This document shows, piece by piece, positions 23,304 to 36,500 of a stretch of 64,000 bases of DNA (position 1 is the stretch's first letter; each line of letters opens with the position of its first letter). Position numbers and translations under genes: made by a program. Below the pieces are notes generated by a model. That model made no database searches. It was not told the origin of the DNA and saw nothing but the letters and a program-made list of their open reading frames with translations. This DNA is from Chalara sp. BL73. Its lineage: Eukaryota > Ascomycota > Leotiomycetes > Helotiales. The DNA lies in assembly GCA_918026815.1 (NCBI GenBank), contig CAKJVC010000066.1, positions 372,001 through 436,000 of the forward strand. Reading direction: 5' to 3'.

Positions 23304-26300
23304 CTTTCAAAGGGCAACTCGAGGCTGATGAGGCCCTTCCCAATAATTTGATCGAGGGTTCTCTCCAAGATAGAATGATTGCACTTTAATAGAGAATCTG
23401 TTTCTGGATGGAGACTCTTCAATGCAACTTGCTGCTTGCTCAAGTGTGAATATTCAATATTCAATATTGAATGTCGAGTACGTTCTTGCCCTATTTGGGA
23501 CTTTGGACACAAGAGCAGCAGCTGGACGCACCTCCTTCCAATTGAGTCAACATCAGTCTTAAACTCATTCACGATGTTTAAAATGTTGCACTACTTCTGC
23601 CCGGAACTTTGCAGCTCACATTATTTTTATTGGAATTCGGGTGGTAAGTTCCCCAATCATTTACAACTACAGAATTTATTACATATGAAGCTCGTCCGAA
23701 GATTACCCATCTCTATCCGGTGGATTGGCTATACGGTATGGCTAGATCTGGTACCAAATACGTTTCGACATATGCAACAAACAGCAACCGAACGATAGGA
23801 AGTGGATTTTCTGAGGAACAGGACTACACGGGAGCATTGATTGATGCTGGCCAACACCGATCCAGCCGGTAGCGCTGGTTCTCTTCTAGATTCGCCTCTG
23901 CCATCTCACCGTCTCAAACATTTTCTTTCATTGGCCGGAATGCAGGTGATTCCGCCGCTTCGTTTAGTAGTTCCTTGGATTTAGATATGTATTCTAATGA
24001 CTCGGCTTTGTGCCGGCACCATAGATGATGAGCCTTACCAGCTACAATTTGATGTGAGTTAAGGCATAACAGATGCCTTCTGTATCTACCCTCTTTCTTC
24101 TTCCCTTGGTATCACTCGTGTATGATGGAGGTGAGAATATGGAATACTTCAATATGCGTTGGCAACTGCAGACGTCCTAGCGTTTGCAGCAGCTATCCGA
24201 CTACTTTTGATACAAGTTAAGGACCGCAAAACTGGATCTACATTGTAGTAAGTGTTGCACCTTGAAAGTTCCATGGAATATTATGGTTCCATAGTTTGCT
24301 GGATCTCAAAGGAAGTCATTTTGAGTGCGGCCTGTGGCATGCCATGAAGCAACAGAGTTTTTATCAGTACCTTATAGACGTCGGCAGGCCCTTGGCTTTA
24401 AATAGCGAGCAAATATCGGTTTGAATCATCGGAGTTATGCATCCTACTTCGGGTACCTGCTTACAATCATTACATCTGCCCAGAGAAAGGAAATCGAAAC
24501 TCTTCATAAGCACAGAATAATGCGCACGCAATATAGTATTCCTAATGCCACAGTGATATCCAGATCATAATCTACAAGTCAATTCACGGGAGGAGCGTGG
24601 ATCATCAAGACTTTTATTCATTACTAACTGATGGAGCCTCTTTGATATGCGAGGGGAAAGCTGGAGTCGAGCCTTCCGCGACAAAACCGGCCCAGATATT
24701 CCTAGAGATACTGAGGATGGCTCTAGCTAACAATATCATTGAGACTTTGAGACAATTTTGGGAATCTCAGCCCCCACATCTCTCTATATAATTATCTGAG
24801 ATTGCCTGGAGGCCTTCTACCTAATGCACATATAGGATGTAGAGCTCTTGGAGTGCTCGCAAAGAGATAAATTTACTCTGGATACCAGTCCCGTGAGCAT
24901 GGTGATAGTATATTTATCTGTCCAGATTGTAGCTAGTTCGCTACCAAAATGAGTTTACGGTATTTCGGCGCACTAGAGTCTTTGAATCAATGTGCCACAG
25001 AGAGCTCAAAGCTAAATATATGATCTCAAAGAGTAGTCGCATAGCCTATAATGCGATTTCATCGGTGTGAAGTAGGGTATGAAATGTCTCAATGCCTTTC
25101 GACAAAGCCGCGGTTGTGAACCAAACCACCTCGACAGTGCCACAAGCGCAATAAGAGGGAAATGGCAAGGCACTCGAAAACGGAAATGGCAAGGCATACA
25201 ACGAGATCCATAACAATATATCCGAAGCTCGTGGCAGTAAGCTTCTTGCTAACATAATGGCATAATATGGAAAGATATACTGCGACCCCTCGTCCCGCGA
25301 TATGGTACTCCTCGGGCAGCCCATGATGCAGGCCAAACGCTCTGGTATCATCACTGAGGCCGGAGACAAGTGCAGATATAGACTGTGTCGCTCTGGCGAA
25401 CTTGCATGGCTGGATATGAGCCAAGCCAAAACAAAGTAGAACGTAAAGTGCTATGCATCCCCTTTATTACTGTATTGATCGTTCCTTAGAAAACTATCTA
25501 CAATACCCACAAAAGCTAGTTTAGGCTATGCAACTGGTCACAGATGGACGACGTTAATGAGTATCTTAGAGAAGGATGATGTTGAACAACCCAAAGGTAC
25601 GAAGAATCAAATAATTAAAGACGTTGCTAATAGAACTTTCTGCGCAATGCTGTAGAAGATTAGCGGCGATAAGTATAGAAGACGAGAGGTAAAGGCTTGA
25701 CCGGGACGCAATACATAAATCGAAGCTTTGATCAGGGGGGTATCGAGAATATGGTATAAGAGATACCAAACACAGTTGAAATCTACAATTGGTGAGGAAC
25801 ATGGCAACAACCTTGCAAAGATCTGCCAACTATGAATGAAAGTTGACCATTTCCGCAACAGGATCGAGAACTTCTTACTTGAAACTTCTACAAATCCACT
25901 CAAAAAGCACTTTGGGCTGCTCTGAACACCCGACACTTAAATTAAATTTTCGACCAAATAGAGTGGTTCATTGGCCAAGATCAAAAAATTGTTGCACGTC
26001 GAAGATCCTGCGATAAAAATATATTAATCCTTGATGAGGCTCAGCCTTAGGATGATGACCAGGGTGGCTCGCCAATCCCAAGATGCATTGATTGTTGCAA
26101 TTTGCAATTTCGAAATTCCAGCTCGGTACCCGTGTGAGCAGCAAAGCTGGCGAATGGTTTTCGTTATTGTAAAAAGTTGGTCCCTTGGGATACGAAGTAG
26201 ATAGCGAGACAAGAATAGATTTAAGCTTCTGTCCAAGTGCGGAAGCGGAGTGGGGCAACAGTGCGGCCGTCACTCCGTTTCCGCGGTGAGGCTATTCGCA

Positions 26301-26395
26301 TTTGTTTACCCGCAAACAAATGTTTCAACAGTTCCATATACAATAAAAATATCATAGTATGTAGTCATCTCTAGCAAAGATACAAAAATCTTAGA
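23304..26395. other. AT-rich gene desert
   Basis: About 3.1 kb with no supported gene. Open frames on the minus strand around 25012-25429 and 25566-25936 lack domains, splice continuity and plausible composition. A perfect 14-base palindrome, ATTCAATATTGAAT, lies at 23459-23472 upstream of the chitin synthase and overlaps a direct ATTCAATATTC repeat. Confidence 0.5.
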
Positions 26396-28628
26396 ATGGC
26401 CTCAGCAATAAGCAACACTGCGCACAGCAGGTCCCGCACTCTGCGCTCGAACACACTCAATCTTAAGCCTCCGACAACAAGCACTTCATTGCCCCTCCCT
26501 GGACCTTCAAGCATCCAGCTCTTCCTCACAAATTTGCGATTACTCGACCTAGATTTACAAGATGACTGGCCAAATATCACAGCCTCGACGTTCTCGACGA
26601 AAGACCAGAAAAGGCGAATACAATGTGTAGAATGGGCGTTATACCAGCTGTTCTGCATCTGGGATCCGGAAGAGGCTCGAGATGTACCTCTTCCCTTTAA
26701 CGTATTTTGCTATGGAGCAGAGGTGCTAACTCATTTAGAAACTCCAACCATTCTTTCCACCCCTCGAGCCTCTGCAATCACTCAATCTTCGCGCAGCGCT
26801 CTTACGATGCCTAGAACAAACCAAGAAAACAGGTGTGTTAGGACGAGAAGTGTTGCTAAGGAAAACGATGCTGGACGAATGCAAAGGCGATAGACTGGAA
26901 GAGATATTGGCTGTATTTTCTAATGCGGTACTTAAAAGAGTGCTTCAAGAGACTGAAGCAGGAAAACAAGCGCACGCACAACAACTGGCTTTTGAGAACT
27001 TTTCTTACTCTGGAGAGCGGTCTGTGCTAACTGCGTTGATCCTGGCTCATAAAGTATCGCTGAACAAGCACCTCCGTAATAAAAATGCTTCGCGAGCACG
27101 ATATAAGGATTTCTCAGACCTCTTGGATCTTGATGAGCGGAGAATTGCACGAAGACATGAACAGTTAAAGGAGGTTGTAGATGCAAATGGAGCTCAAAAT
27201 AATCTTTCTACGAGGGACATCAGAGAACTACAAGATCAGGTGCGGAAAAATTGGTCAGGCGCAGATGGCTGGCTAGACACTATTTTATATGGCGATAATA
27301 CAATTAATACGGATGGCGTGCTGGGCACCTCGTTTGATCGCGTATGGAGGCACGTTGAGCGTGGCAGTATAGGAGATTTAGAGGCCAAAAAGCAGGTTGG
27401 CCTTTTGGAACAGCTGGAGACGAGGATTCGAGATCAGGATGCACGTCTAGCCCGATGGCAGAGTTTTAGGAAGACTTTGACCAACAATGGTATTTCGCCT
27501 ACAAAGAAAGAGAACCCTACTGCTATAGCCAAGAAGAACATTGACCTAGGTTTTACGAAACATCAGACTTTGCAGGTTTCGCGAACTGAGCTGGAGACAT
27601 GTCCAGACGAGACGTGGACGGCATCTTTAGAAGAATATACGCGGATCATAGAGAATATGAAGGCTGAGCTGAAAAATGTTGGCAACCTCAAGCCAATGAA
27701 ACGCTCACCTACGAAACAATCCATTATACCAGAGGCAGCAAAATCTCGCCTCGAAAGCTCGCCTGCACCGGAATCACCTCTTGAGGCATTCCCGATACCT
27801 CAGACTGAGACAATCCCAGACCCAGATGAGTGGTCATCAGCAGGCGAACTAGATGAGGTCTTACCAGCAGTCATTGAAAGAGCTGTTCGCAGTCCGATAA
27901 GAGAGCCTTTGAGATCCCGATACCAGCCCGAAATATCCCACACTCATCCTAAAGAGTTGCTATCAGAGCTATCTACTTCGCCCCCCAATATGAATCGACA
28001 AGACGCCATACGGCCCAAACCCTCCAGTTCCGATAGGAGCGAGCGGCTGGTTTCTCTCCGATCACCATCCCGCACGCCATCTCCTCTTCCACCTCTCAAG
28101 CCTGTCCAGAGCGAGGAATCAGATCTCGCAGACCAGATTCTGAACTCTGTCTCTGCAGCATCACCATCACCCAAGAAACCACGCCATACTCTATCCCTGG
28201 CTGAGCGCACCAGACTCTCTATGTCTCGCGCCACCCATTCGAAGTTCGATGAGCTGGACGATCTCCCGGATCTAACCCGTCTCTCCATCAAGCCCAATCG
28301 ACGTTCTTCTCAGCAATTTACACAAGATGTTGACGAAGAGAAACACGCCGACCTCATCTCGCGCACCCGTAAAAGTATGGTTGGATTCGAGGCGGCGCAG
28401 AAGAAAGCACAACTCGAACGCAGAAGAAGCATGAAAGATGCGAAGAAGAAACAAAGAGAATCGAGCTATTTTCCCAGGGTGGAAGAGGAGCAGGTGACGC
28501 CGAGCCTCGATCCAGAGGTGCTGATTGCGAGCGACCCTGATTACGAGAGCGTGTTCAAGAGTCGTCCTAAGATCAAGACCAGCCCGGCGGTAAGCCCAAC
28601 AAGGATTTGGGAGGAGGACGAGGAATGA
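26396..28628 (+). CDS. HAUS augmin-like complex subunit 6 N-terminal domain protein
   Basis: Two exons, 26396-26683 and 26739-28628, 725 residues. The intron (26684-26738, GTACCT...TTTAG, phase 0) joins WDPEEARD to KLQPFFPPLEPLQSLNLRAA, which completes the HAUS6_N signature. That domain covers about residues 38-240: FLTNLRLLDLDLQDDWP, STKDQKRRIQCVEWALY, then GVLGREVLLRKTMLDECKGD. Coiled-coil-like helices follow to about 340. The remainder is disordered and Ser/Pro-rich with many SP/TP sites (SPTK, SPSPKKPR), fitting mitotic kinase control. Augmin recruits gamma-tubulin to existing spindle microtubules for branching nucleation; it exists in Aspergillus-type fungi but not in budding yeast. Confidence 0.86.
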
Positions 28629-30061
28629 TGGGTTTCCGCGGGCTGGGGGTGGGTGGGTGGATGTGACCATCTAGCTTAAGAAAAATGAATAAAGTTGAAA
28701 TTCTTTCCGCGCCGCAAGAATGATGCGATGCAGCCCTATTGCAAGCCTATCACCAGCACGCAGTTTCAGCAAACAGGAATGCCTTTCCATCACCACAATT
28801 TATCTGTGCACATGCACAGTCGGTCGTAAACGCGAATAAATATTTTGTTACACCAGGAGGAGGGGAAAGCCGGATTCTTCACAAGCGTAATATGATCACT
28901 GGAGCGTAGATCCGGCGGTCGATCCCACGTAGTGGTACCAATGCTAGCACAAATCTTCACGAGGGTCAAAGATCAAAGAATGGTGGTTTCGTCGGGGAAG
29001 TTTTGATTATTATAACAATAAAACGGGAATAGGCTCGCATCAAACGCCAGGTAGAAGAACGTCTGTACAATAGAAGCAGTCCCAGTAGCCAGACGAGCGT
29101 AGTATGACTGACTAGCGACGGACCCAATAAGTAGTCACGATAAAGAACACGAGGTTTTCGGCGACCAGAGCGGAGACTTCTTCAATGGGGGATGAGGCAA
29201 TAATGGCCGCAAGTTTGGTGATACGAAGAATGAACATGGTAGATGTCAATCTAGGCCCTGAAGCTTGGCACTAAAGGGCCTTACGCTCCAGCCTATTGAA
29301 GCCTAGAACATAGAAGCATTGGCCATGACATAAGCGTATCACGAAGACTAGGACCAATGATTTCAGTGGACCGGACCGTAAAAAAAAAAAAGATTTGCTG
29401 CCTGAAAAACACCGGGAGCATTGTGACTGTGCCGTATGCAGTCAGCTAGAGAGCATGAGTATGCAGACCTTTGTCAATCTAGATGTTTCTGGCACGGTAC
29501 TTGGGGGCAAGCATCGTAAATAATGGCTGTGCCTAGTTGGCATCCACTTGACCTCGCCGGCTCGCTCATACATGATAAAAAGACATTCCCTCCCTCCCCC
29601 CCATTCCTCTATGTGTGATGTGCTCCACCACTGCCAACACTTCCTGCACAACAACAACAACAACAATAACCCCCGTCCATTTCTCGTCTATTGCGTCAAG
29701 CATTTCGGTTACTGCACGTGAGGATTGTGATTGGCGTTGAGCCTGCAAAACAGCGAAGCTTTTACTTACCCCGGATTCTGGTCGATGCACGGCATCGTGT
29801 GAGCACTTACAAACCACCATGAATTCGATCTGCTGAGTATGTTGATCAACTACTGAAATGCACAATGAGCAAAACTAACAGTATCACCAGCACCAAACCC
29901 CGCGCGGAGACTGGACCATTGGGTAGTATTTTCCTCCCATGAATGACCAGCAACAGCAGCAGCAACAGCAGTAGCACAGAAGCTGGATATTGAAGAAAAG
30001 ATCCCCAGGAACCATTGGCAGCCTTGTCCAGGTCCACCAATCATATCAAGACCCATCGACC
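28629..30061. other. Intergenic region upstream of the carboxylesterase
   Basis: About 1.4 kb, no gene seen. It contains an A tract near 29380, a short (CAA)n run at about 29646-29665, and CAG-rich repeats at about 29947-29972. An apparent 5' extension of the esterase frame to 29990 lacks an ATG. Confidence 0.5.
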
Positions 30062-32096
30062 ATGGAATCATCCTCATTGCTCAGCCCGGTCGCCAAGCCG
30101 GGTGGTGGCCAGGGGGTGGCACCTGTATTATCAATTGGCAGCAAGGCTGACATTCCTGCCTCGCTCCTCGAGGAAGGGTTGGCCAGCTACCATGATTCAC
30201 TCAAGTCACCCGCTTCCGAGGAGACCAGCCGACCTATATATCCTGTAGAGCAGCCCTCGAGATGGAAGCGGCTTCGTTATCTCCAAAATTACTTAAAAAC
30301 CCGTTCGTGGAAATTTTGGCTGATGGTCGCCCTCATAATGTTAATTCCAATAATCATCCTGGTCCCCCTCACCCTCACCGGTGCCATTCCAGCGGGCAAA
30401 CCTACTGAAAAACTTCAAGGTCCGACCGTGGATGTGGGTTACTCGACCTTTCAAGGTAATACTTTAAATGGTATCTATGAATGGCTTGGCGTGAGATATG
30501 CTCAACCTCCCACCAAGGAATTGCGATTTAAGGCGCCGCAAGAACCAAAAGATACCAAGGATCTCCAGCAAGCTAACAAGGTAAGTTGAGTCTTGGGGAT
30601 TTGCGCAGTTACATAGCTGACAGGAGATAGTGGGGAGCCTTTTGCCTCCCAACGCCTTCCACGAGCAAAACTGCTGGTGCAGACGAGGATTGTCTATTCC
30701 TGAATATCTGGGCGCCACAAGACAGATCTAAACTACGTCCCGTCTACTTCTACATTCAAGGAGGTGGGCTCAACAACAATGCCAGCCCACATATGAATGG
30801 TACCAACCTCATTGCCGCAGCAGAAGGTGACATGGTCGTGGTGACGCTGAATTACCGTGTTGGTGTCTTTGGGTTTTTGGCCAGCAAAGAAGTCAAAGCC
30901 GGGGGTAATCTCAATGTGGGAAATCTCGACCAGCGCTTCGCCTTGCAGTGGGTGCAGAAGCACATCTCCAAAGTAAGTTCTACATCCTTCATCATACTTA
31001 TGTGGCTGCTAACTGGAATAGTTTGGTGGTGACCCAGAACGTGTGACCATCGGAGGAGCTTCTGCAGGCGCAGCTTCTGTCAACTTGCACCTCATGGCCT
31101 ACGGAGGACGCGATGACGGACTCTTCCACGCAGCAGTCGGCCACAGCAATTCCTTTGGCATGCAGCTCACCGTCGATGAGTCACAGTACCAATATGATGC
31201 CCTCATCAAGCGCGCCAAGTGTGACCAAGCCAAGAACGCAGGAGCAACGGTAGACAGCTTCAAATGTCTGCAAGAATTGTCAATCGATGACCTCGTCAAG
31301 ATCAACCTTCAAGGTCCTCACCCGGGTGAGACACAGGCGCCATTGTTCATGTATTCGAATGTCGTCGACGGCGATTTCACTATGGATTACACCTATAAAG
31401 CCTTCCAGGATGGGAATTTCATCAAAGTCCCTACCATCTTTGGGTACGACTCCTTCCCTCCTTCCTTTCTTCAGCCCACTAACTTGATATAGATCCGACA
31501 CCAACGAAGGCACAATCTTTACCCCATCTGGTATCAATTCAGCCGCAGAAATGAACACCTTCCTTAAAGCAAACTACATAAAGCTAACCCCCGAACACCT
31601 CGCCAAGATCGACGGCTACTATCCCAAAGCCGAGCAATTCCCTAATAAAGGCTCCTTCTGGCGCGCCACTGCTAATGCATACGGCGAGATGCGTTACAAC
31701 TGCCCGGGGCTTTTCCTCTCGCAAGTTGTTGCAGCCGCCTCCAACTCCTCCTGGCATTACCACTGGGACGTCCTCAAACCCGAGAATACTGGCTCTGGAA
31801 TTGGTGTTCCACACTGTGCAGATGTCGATTCTATCTGGGGAACTACTGCCAACGCTGCAGATAAAGATCAGATTCCTGTGATGAGCAAGTATTACGCGAG
31901 TTTCATCCGTACGCATGATCCGAACACGTTGAAGGAGAAAGATGCGCCGGTATGGGAGAAATTCAGCGCAAGTAATGGGCAGAAGAAGATCCACTTCAAG
32001 AACGGTGTGAAGAATAATAAAGTCGAGGATACGCCGAAGGAGTTTCTGGATAAATGCGCGTGGTTTGCAAGCATTGGGCCCTCGTTGAAGATGTGA
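30062..32096 (+). CDS. Membrane-anchored type-B carboxylesterase
   Basis: Four exons, 30062-30580, 30631-30972, 31022-31443, 31493-32096, 628 residues. All introns are 49-50 nt GT-AG and keep phase. The ATG at 30062 has a good context. A cytosolic Ser/Pro-rich tail (1-84) precedes one transmembrane helix at about 85-109 (FWLMVALIMLIPIIILVPL), so the protein is probably type II with an outward-facing or luminal esterase domain. Family marks: GVRYAQPP, EDCLFLNIW, a GGGLN oxyanion strand, and nucleophile Ser301 in GGASAGA, where most members have GESAG. Glu433 sits in SDTNEG and candidate His535 in VPHCADV. The Ala in place of Glu before the serine is mild variation. Substrate unknown; alpha/beta hydrolase of carboxylic esters. 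Confidence 0.88.
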
Positions 32097-33521
32097 GCTG
32101 GTGCGAAAATCGAAGACGGAAGTGGATTTGGCTTTGAGCATTTTTCGGCGTTGTTTTCGTTAAGCATTGAGCGAGGCGTTCATCGATTCATCAGTAATGG
32201 CATGGGCATAGGCATAGGCATTAAAGGCGTTTGATAAAAGATACCATTAAGCATATCCAATCATACTCGTAACTTACATTTTGCATCTTAAACCTTCTAA
32301 TTTAAAACTGCCGCTGTCTAGGCTGTGATGGCTTTATGCATGCGATTGGTTAGGTGGCTCACATACATTCCCAGATTCTCATAATCCAGCTTACGGTGTC
32401 CCGCACCTCGACCTTGCGGCTAGCTATGGCATACAAGATCCTCCTTATGTCCAGCGCAAAGCTGATACGGTTGTTTATATACCAATGGATAATATCAGGC
32501 GGTGGATTGGCACCAGGCTGGTCTTAATATGTCCATTGACATTCGTCAAGTGGCGGGTCAAACATCACAAAACAAGATTTCCTAACTATCATAACTCACA
32601 AATGCCAGCTAGCTTCCTCTGAACAGATAAATCTGCCTTTGTTCAATATAATTTACTCTCAGTTCCCCATTAAGCTTGAGCATGCTTCTATAGGACGATA
32701 TGTACGTTTTATATCTTAGCGATTTCACGCACAAATACGCTGAATAATTTCCATCCATCTCCGCTGGCCTGATGATGAATATAAGCAAATACGCTAACTA
32801 CAAGAACAACGGCGCACGTATAGGATCAGAATCATAGCCCAAATTCGTATTTTAAGATTGAATTGCCGTACCGTGCCTACTGCTAAAAGGGGTGCATGAT
32901 CAGGCTACCTACCCATAGGCGCCACAATATCACACTGACCCTTTCCAACTTTACGAAGTGGACGGGGTGACCAAGCTACCATAAGGTGCCACAATATCAA
33001 CCGCATTCCCTCTCCAGGCCGGAGCATACATTCAACTCAACTCAACTCCCTCCCTCCCTCCCCCGCGGAATAGCATAACCAGGCTACCTACTCCTAGGCG
33101 CCACAATGTCATACCATACCGTTCTCTCCCGATGAAACACCAGCAGAACAAAAGCTACCTCCGTTACAGGACGCTGCGTACGTGACAGGGCCGTAACTGC
33201 AAGCTGGGCCACATAATTTCTAGACTACGACACGCTGCCCCGTCGTCTCTCCTCCGCGCGCTCGCTCGCTATCCAGATCACGGCTTCAACCCGTCTTAGG
33301 GGGCGCACGTTGACCGGATGAACAAGCATAACAGCAAATGCTCTCTCACACACCGCCACATCTTGCCGGACAACCACCACCACGTGAATTTTTTTTGGTT
33401 TATATTTTTGTATTTCGCGGCTCTCTGGCGACGAAAGAATCGTTCTGATTGTTCGTGGGATCAGACACGGCTTTTGTTGTCTACTCGATACAGGATTCTG
33501 AAGGGCGAGGACGGAGCGGGC
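32097..33521. other. Intergenic region with imperfect direct repeats
   Basis: About 1.4 kb without a gene. The direct repeats are entered separately. Pyrimidine-rich, GC-richer sequence at 33230-33300 follows them. Confidence 0.5.
32902..33115. repeat. Three imperfect direct copies of a ~28-bp motif
   Basis: The core AGGCTACCTAC..TAGGCGCC followed by ACAATATCA appears near 32902-32932 and 33081-33111, and in a shorter diverged form (AAGCTACCATAAGGTGCC, ACAATATCA) near 32973-32999. Each is followed by a pyrimidine-rich segment (CCCTTTCC, TCCCTCTCC, GTTCTCTCC). Spacing is about 70 and 105 bases. This could be a degenerate minisatellite or repeated binding sites. Confidence 0.6.
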
Positions 33522-36500
33522 TCAGGGGCATCTCCAGCGCTGGTACTTGTCGAGGAATGCGGTGGAGCTGCCCCATGCGGCTTGTGATGGCTGCTCGGGG
33601 GCGGCTCCTTGCGGTGCTTGAGCGGGTGGCTGCGAAGCAGCTGGTTCCGAGGCCCGAGGCGTCCGCGAGGCGGCGGCTGCTTGCGTAGCCTGCGCGGTCC
33701 CATGTGAAGTATGACGGAGGGGTTGCGATGCGACTCTTCCACGGGACCGCTCCTGTGAGAGGGGGTTTTGGGGAGCTGGAGACTCTGGACGGGCTCCTTG
33801 AGAAGGCATGAGCGGCCGTGCTGTGGAGGATGAATGGGGGCTGCTGGGGGGTGAAGAGGATGCCTCATGCTGAGACCGATAAGACATAGCGTCTTCTTGA
33901 TTGCCTGGATTGCCGGTGGGGGGTTGGTGAACAGCTGGCTTTGATGGTTGACACAGAGGCGAGCCAGAGAACCCTGATAAAGAGGGAGTGAGGACCTCTT
34001 GAGCCTCCGAACTGCGTTGACGCTTGGAGGCTGGAGCAATTTGCTGTTCATCATCATGGCTAAACTCTGCCTTGCGCTTAGATGTCGAGACTTGAGATGA
34101 ACTCTGTGCCTCAGGATGTTGAGTAGCTTGTGCCGTAGATTTCTCTTGAACAGGTGGATCCTGTGTAGCCTTTGCTGCTAGCAATGATGCAGGTGAACCC
34201 TGTAGAATTTTGTTAAGTCTAGCGAGGAGAGCGCTGACATGAGCCTGTTTTTCAGGCAAGCTCTCTGCTAACATGTCCTCTAACTCGACCTCTGAAAGTG
34301 ATGGTGAAGGAGAGGGAGAAACTCGTGATCGCTTCCGTGACAGAGACTCCTCCTCATCGTCACCGGGTGCCTTGCGCTTTAGAGAGACACAGATGCATGG
34401 ATGCTCAGTCACAGGTTGTTACGAGTCTTTTGGTGGTTCTAGAGGTCTCGCACTTCCTCTCATGCGACCTGTACGAGGGCTCTCAAGACCGTGCAGCTCA
34501 GAAGCTTTCTCGGCATCCTGCTGCTCTCCGGTATCATCAGCAGATTGGCCATGCGTATAATTGATTCGGAGCCTCTTTTGAGAAGCAGAACTTGCAGCCA
34601 CGTCCATATTTCTCTTGTGATTTGAATTAGAAGAGCCAACAACACTTTCATACCGTCGTGTTGCTGAAGAAGAATGCTGTGTTAAGGCTATTTGTAGATT
34701 CTGGAACCATTCAGAATGCCTTTGAAGTTGATTCTGAGGTCCGTCGACTGATGCCAGATTGGGAATTCCTAGGGCCTCCCAACAATATCTAGATCCGCTG
34801 TCTGGCAGACCGCGCTTTCGTATGACCCAAACTATCGGCGTATCTTCGGTGTATGCATCCCCAGACTTGATACCAACGGCAGCGATCTGATTTTCGTTAT
34901 TCAGCGCAATTATCCCGAGCCGAAATCTCTCTTCCTTGCAGTTGTCATTATGTATATGTAACGTAGCTGTAAGATGATCTGCGTTAATGCAATGGGTGGA
35001 CATGAGACTCTCTAGTCTCATCGATCCATCTTCAAACTGGCCCAAGTAGTCTGAGAAGTGCTGGCTTGTTTTGAAAGTACCCTCTTCAAACATGGTATTC
35101 TGCATATCGCGCCAGCTAACAGCGTCTCTTTGGTCACCGTTAGCCAAGCGCCTCGAATTCAAGCCGGCTGCTAGTGCCTGAAAAGAACTCGAGGCTGTAT
35201 TGTCGTGTTCATTTATAGGAGTAAAACGGCGTATGCCTAATGTCGTATATTAGTCATGAAATGATTCCGATTAGGCGGCAACTCTTACTAATAGCCTCAT
35301 AGAGTTGATCTAGATAACCCTCTACACCACGGACCATACTTAGTTTATTCAACATCTCTTTTTCTTTGGTAATAGGCCCCGGTTCTATATATCTCAGCTG
35401 CCGACTCAACGTACCAGCCTCAGCTTCCTCGCGAAGCCTCTGATAAAGTTGCTTTTCGATGCGGATCTCTTCGTCCAGTTCACTAAGATAGGTACCGTTG
35501 GGATTAAGCTCGCGGCTTTTGAACATTCTAAACCAGAGAGGGTCTCTCAGACGGTCCGGACGGCTGGTAGTCGCAAAAAGATCCCCTAGTGCCTCCCATC
35601 GGCCGATTGCTTCACAGCTTGGTGCGCCTTCATACACTTTCTTAGCGTCCACTACCCACATGATTGTTCCCTGCTTAGTTGAATTCGAAGGCGTCTTCAC
35701 GTAGGCTCTCTCAACTTGCGTTAGGCTTCGGAGAACAATGACCCCAAGCTGATAATTCTCCTTGTAATTGTCAGCTGCGAGCTTCATGTTTAGCATCGCT
35801 AGGAGATGCTCATCCGTCATTTCGTCTTTCTGCCAAAGCTTTGATCGAACCTCCGGTGTTTGGTTATTCAGATAAACCTGGAAGGCGTCAGTGCGGATGA
35901 GATCATCTTTAAAAGCCCTGTCATAAAGGAGACCTTGCATCTCTTCAGGTGTAATGCGATATTCTTCATCCCGCTCTGTAGCCTCTCGAACAGAGTTAAA
36001 GGCATCAGTGATCGCTTGGCAGGCAGTGTCCATGAAACTGATTTTGCCATCATTACGGACTGGCTTGAACTCCCATTCATCTGTAACATGAATTAGCATC
36101 AAAAAGATATCTCCTGTGTAGCGCTTACCAATATTCTTCCTGAGATCGTCATAGTAGAGTCGCAGACCGGGATAGTCTCTTAAAGGCGATTCATGGGCCG
36201 CCTTCTCTAGGCTTTGCACTAACTCTTCCTCCCTCGCTCTCTCCTCTGCCTCAGCCTTATCCTTCTTAGCTTGGGCTACGTAGGCATCCCGGCGTTTATC
36301 ACCAACGATATTATCCTCTATCTCTTCGACAGTAACCTCTCCTCGTGGTACTGCCACACCAAAATACTCATAAAATCTCGGGAAGTAGCCGTGTTTCTTA
36401 GCATAAGTATTAATCGAGTCGGCGAGCTCTTGTGGTGAGGCCACAGCGATAGTGGTGCGTTCCCCATTGGCTGTTTTAACTCTCAAACTCACTCGGCGAA

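Noticed and set aside
25012..25936. Minus-strand frames of 61-127 codons
   Set aside because: Several frames open in parallel in AT-rich sequence, no splice logic and no homology recognised.
29990..30061. 24-codon 5' extension of the carboxylesterase
   Set aside because: It begins with TTG; the first ATG in good context is 30062.
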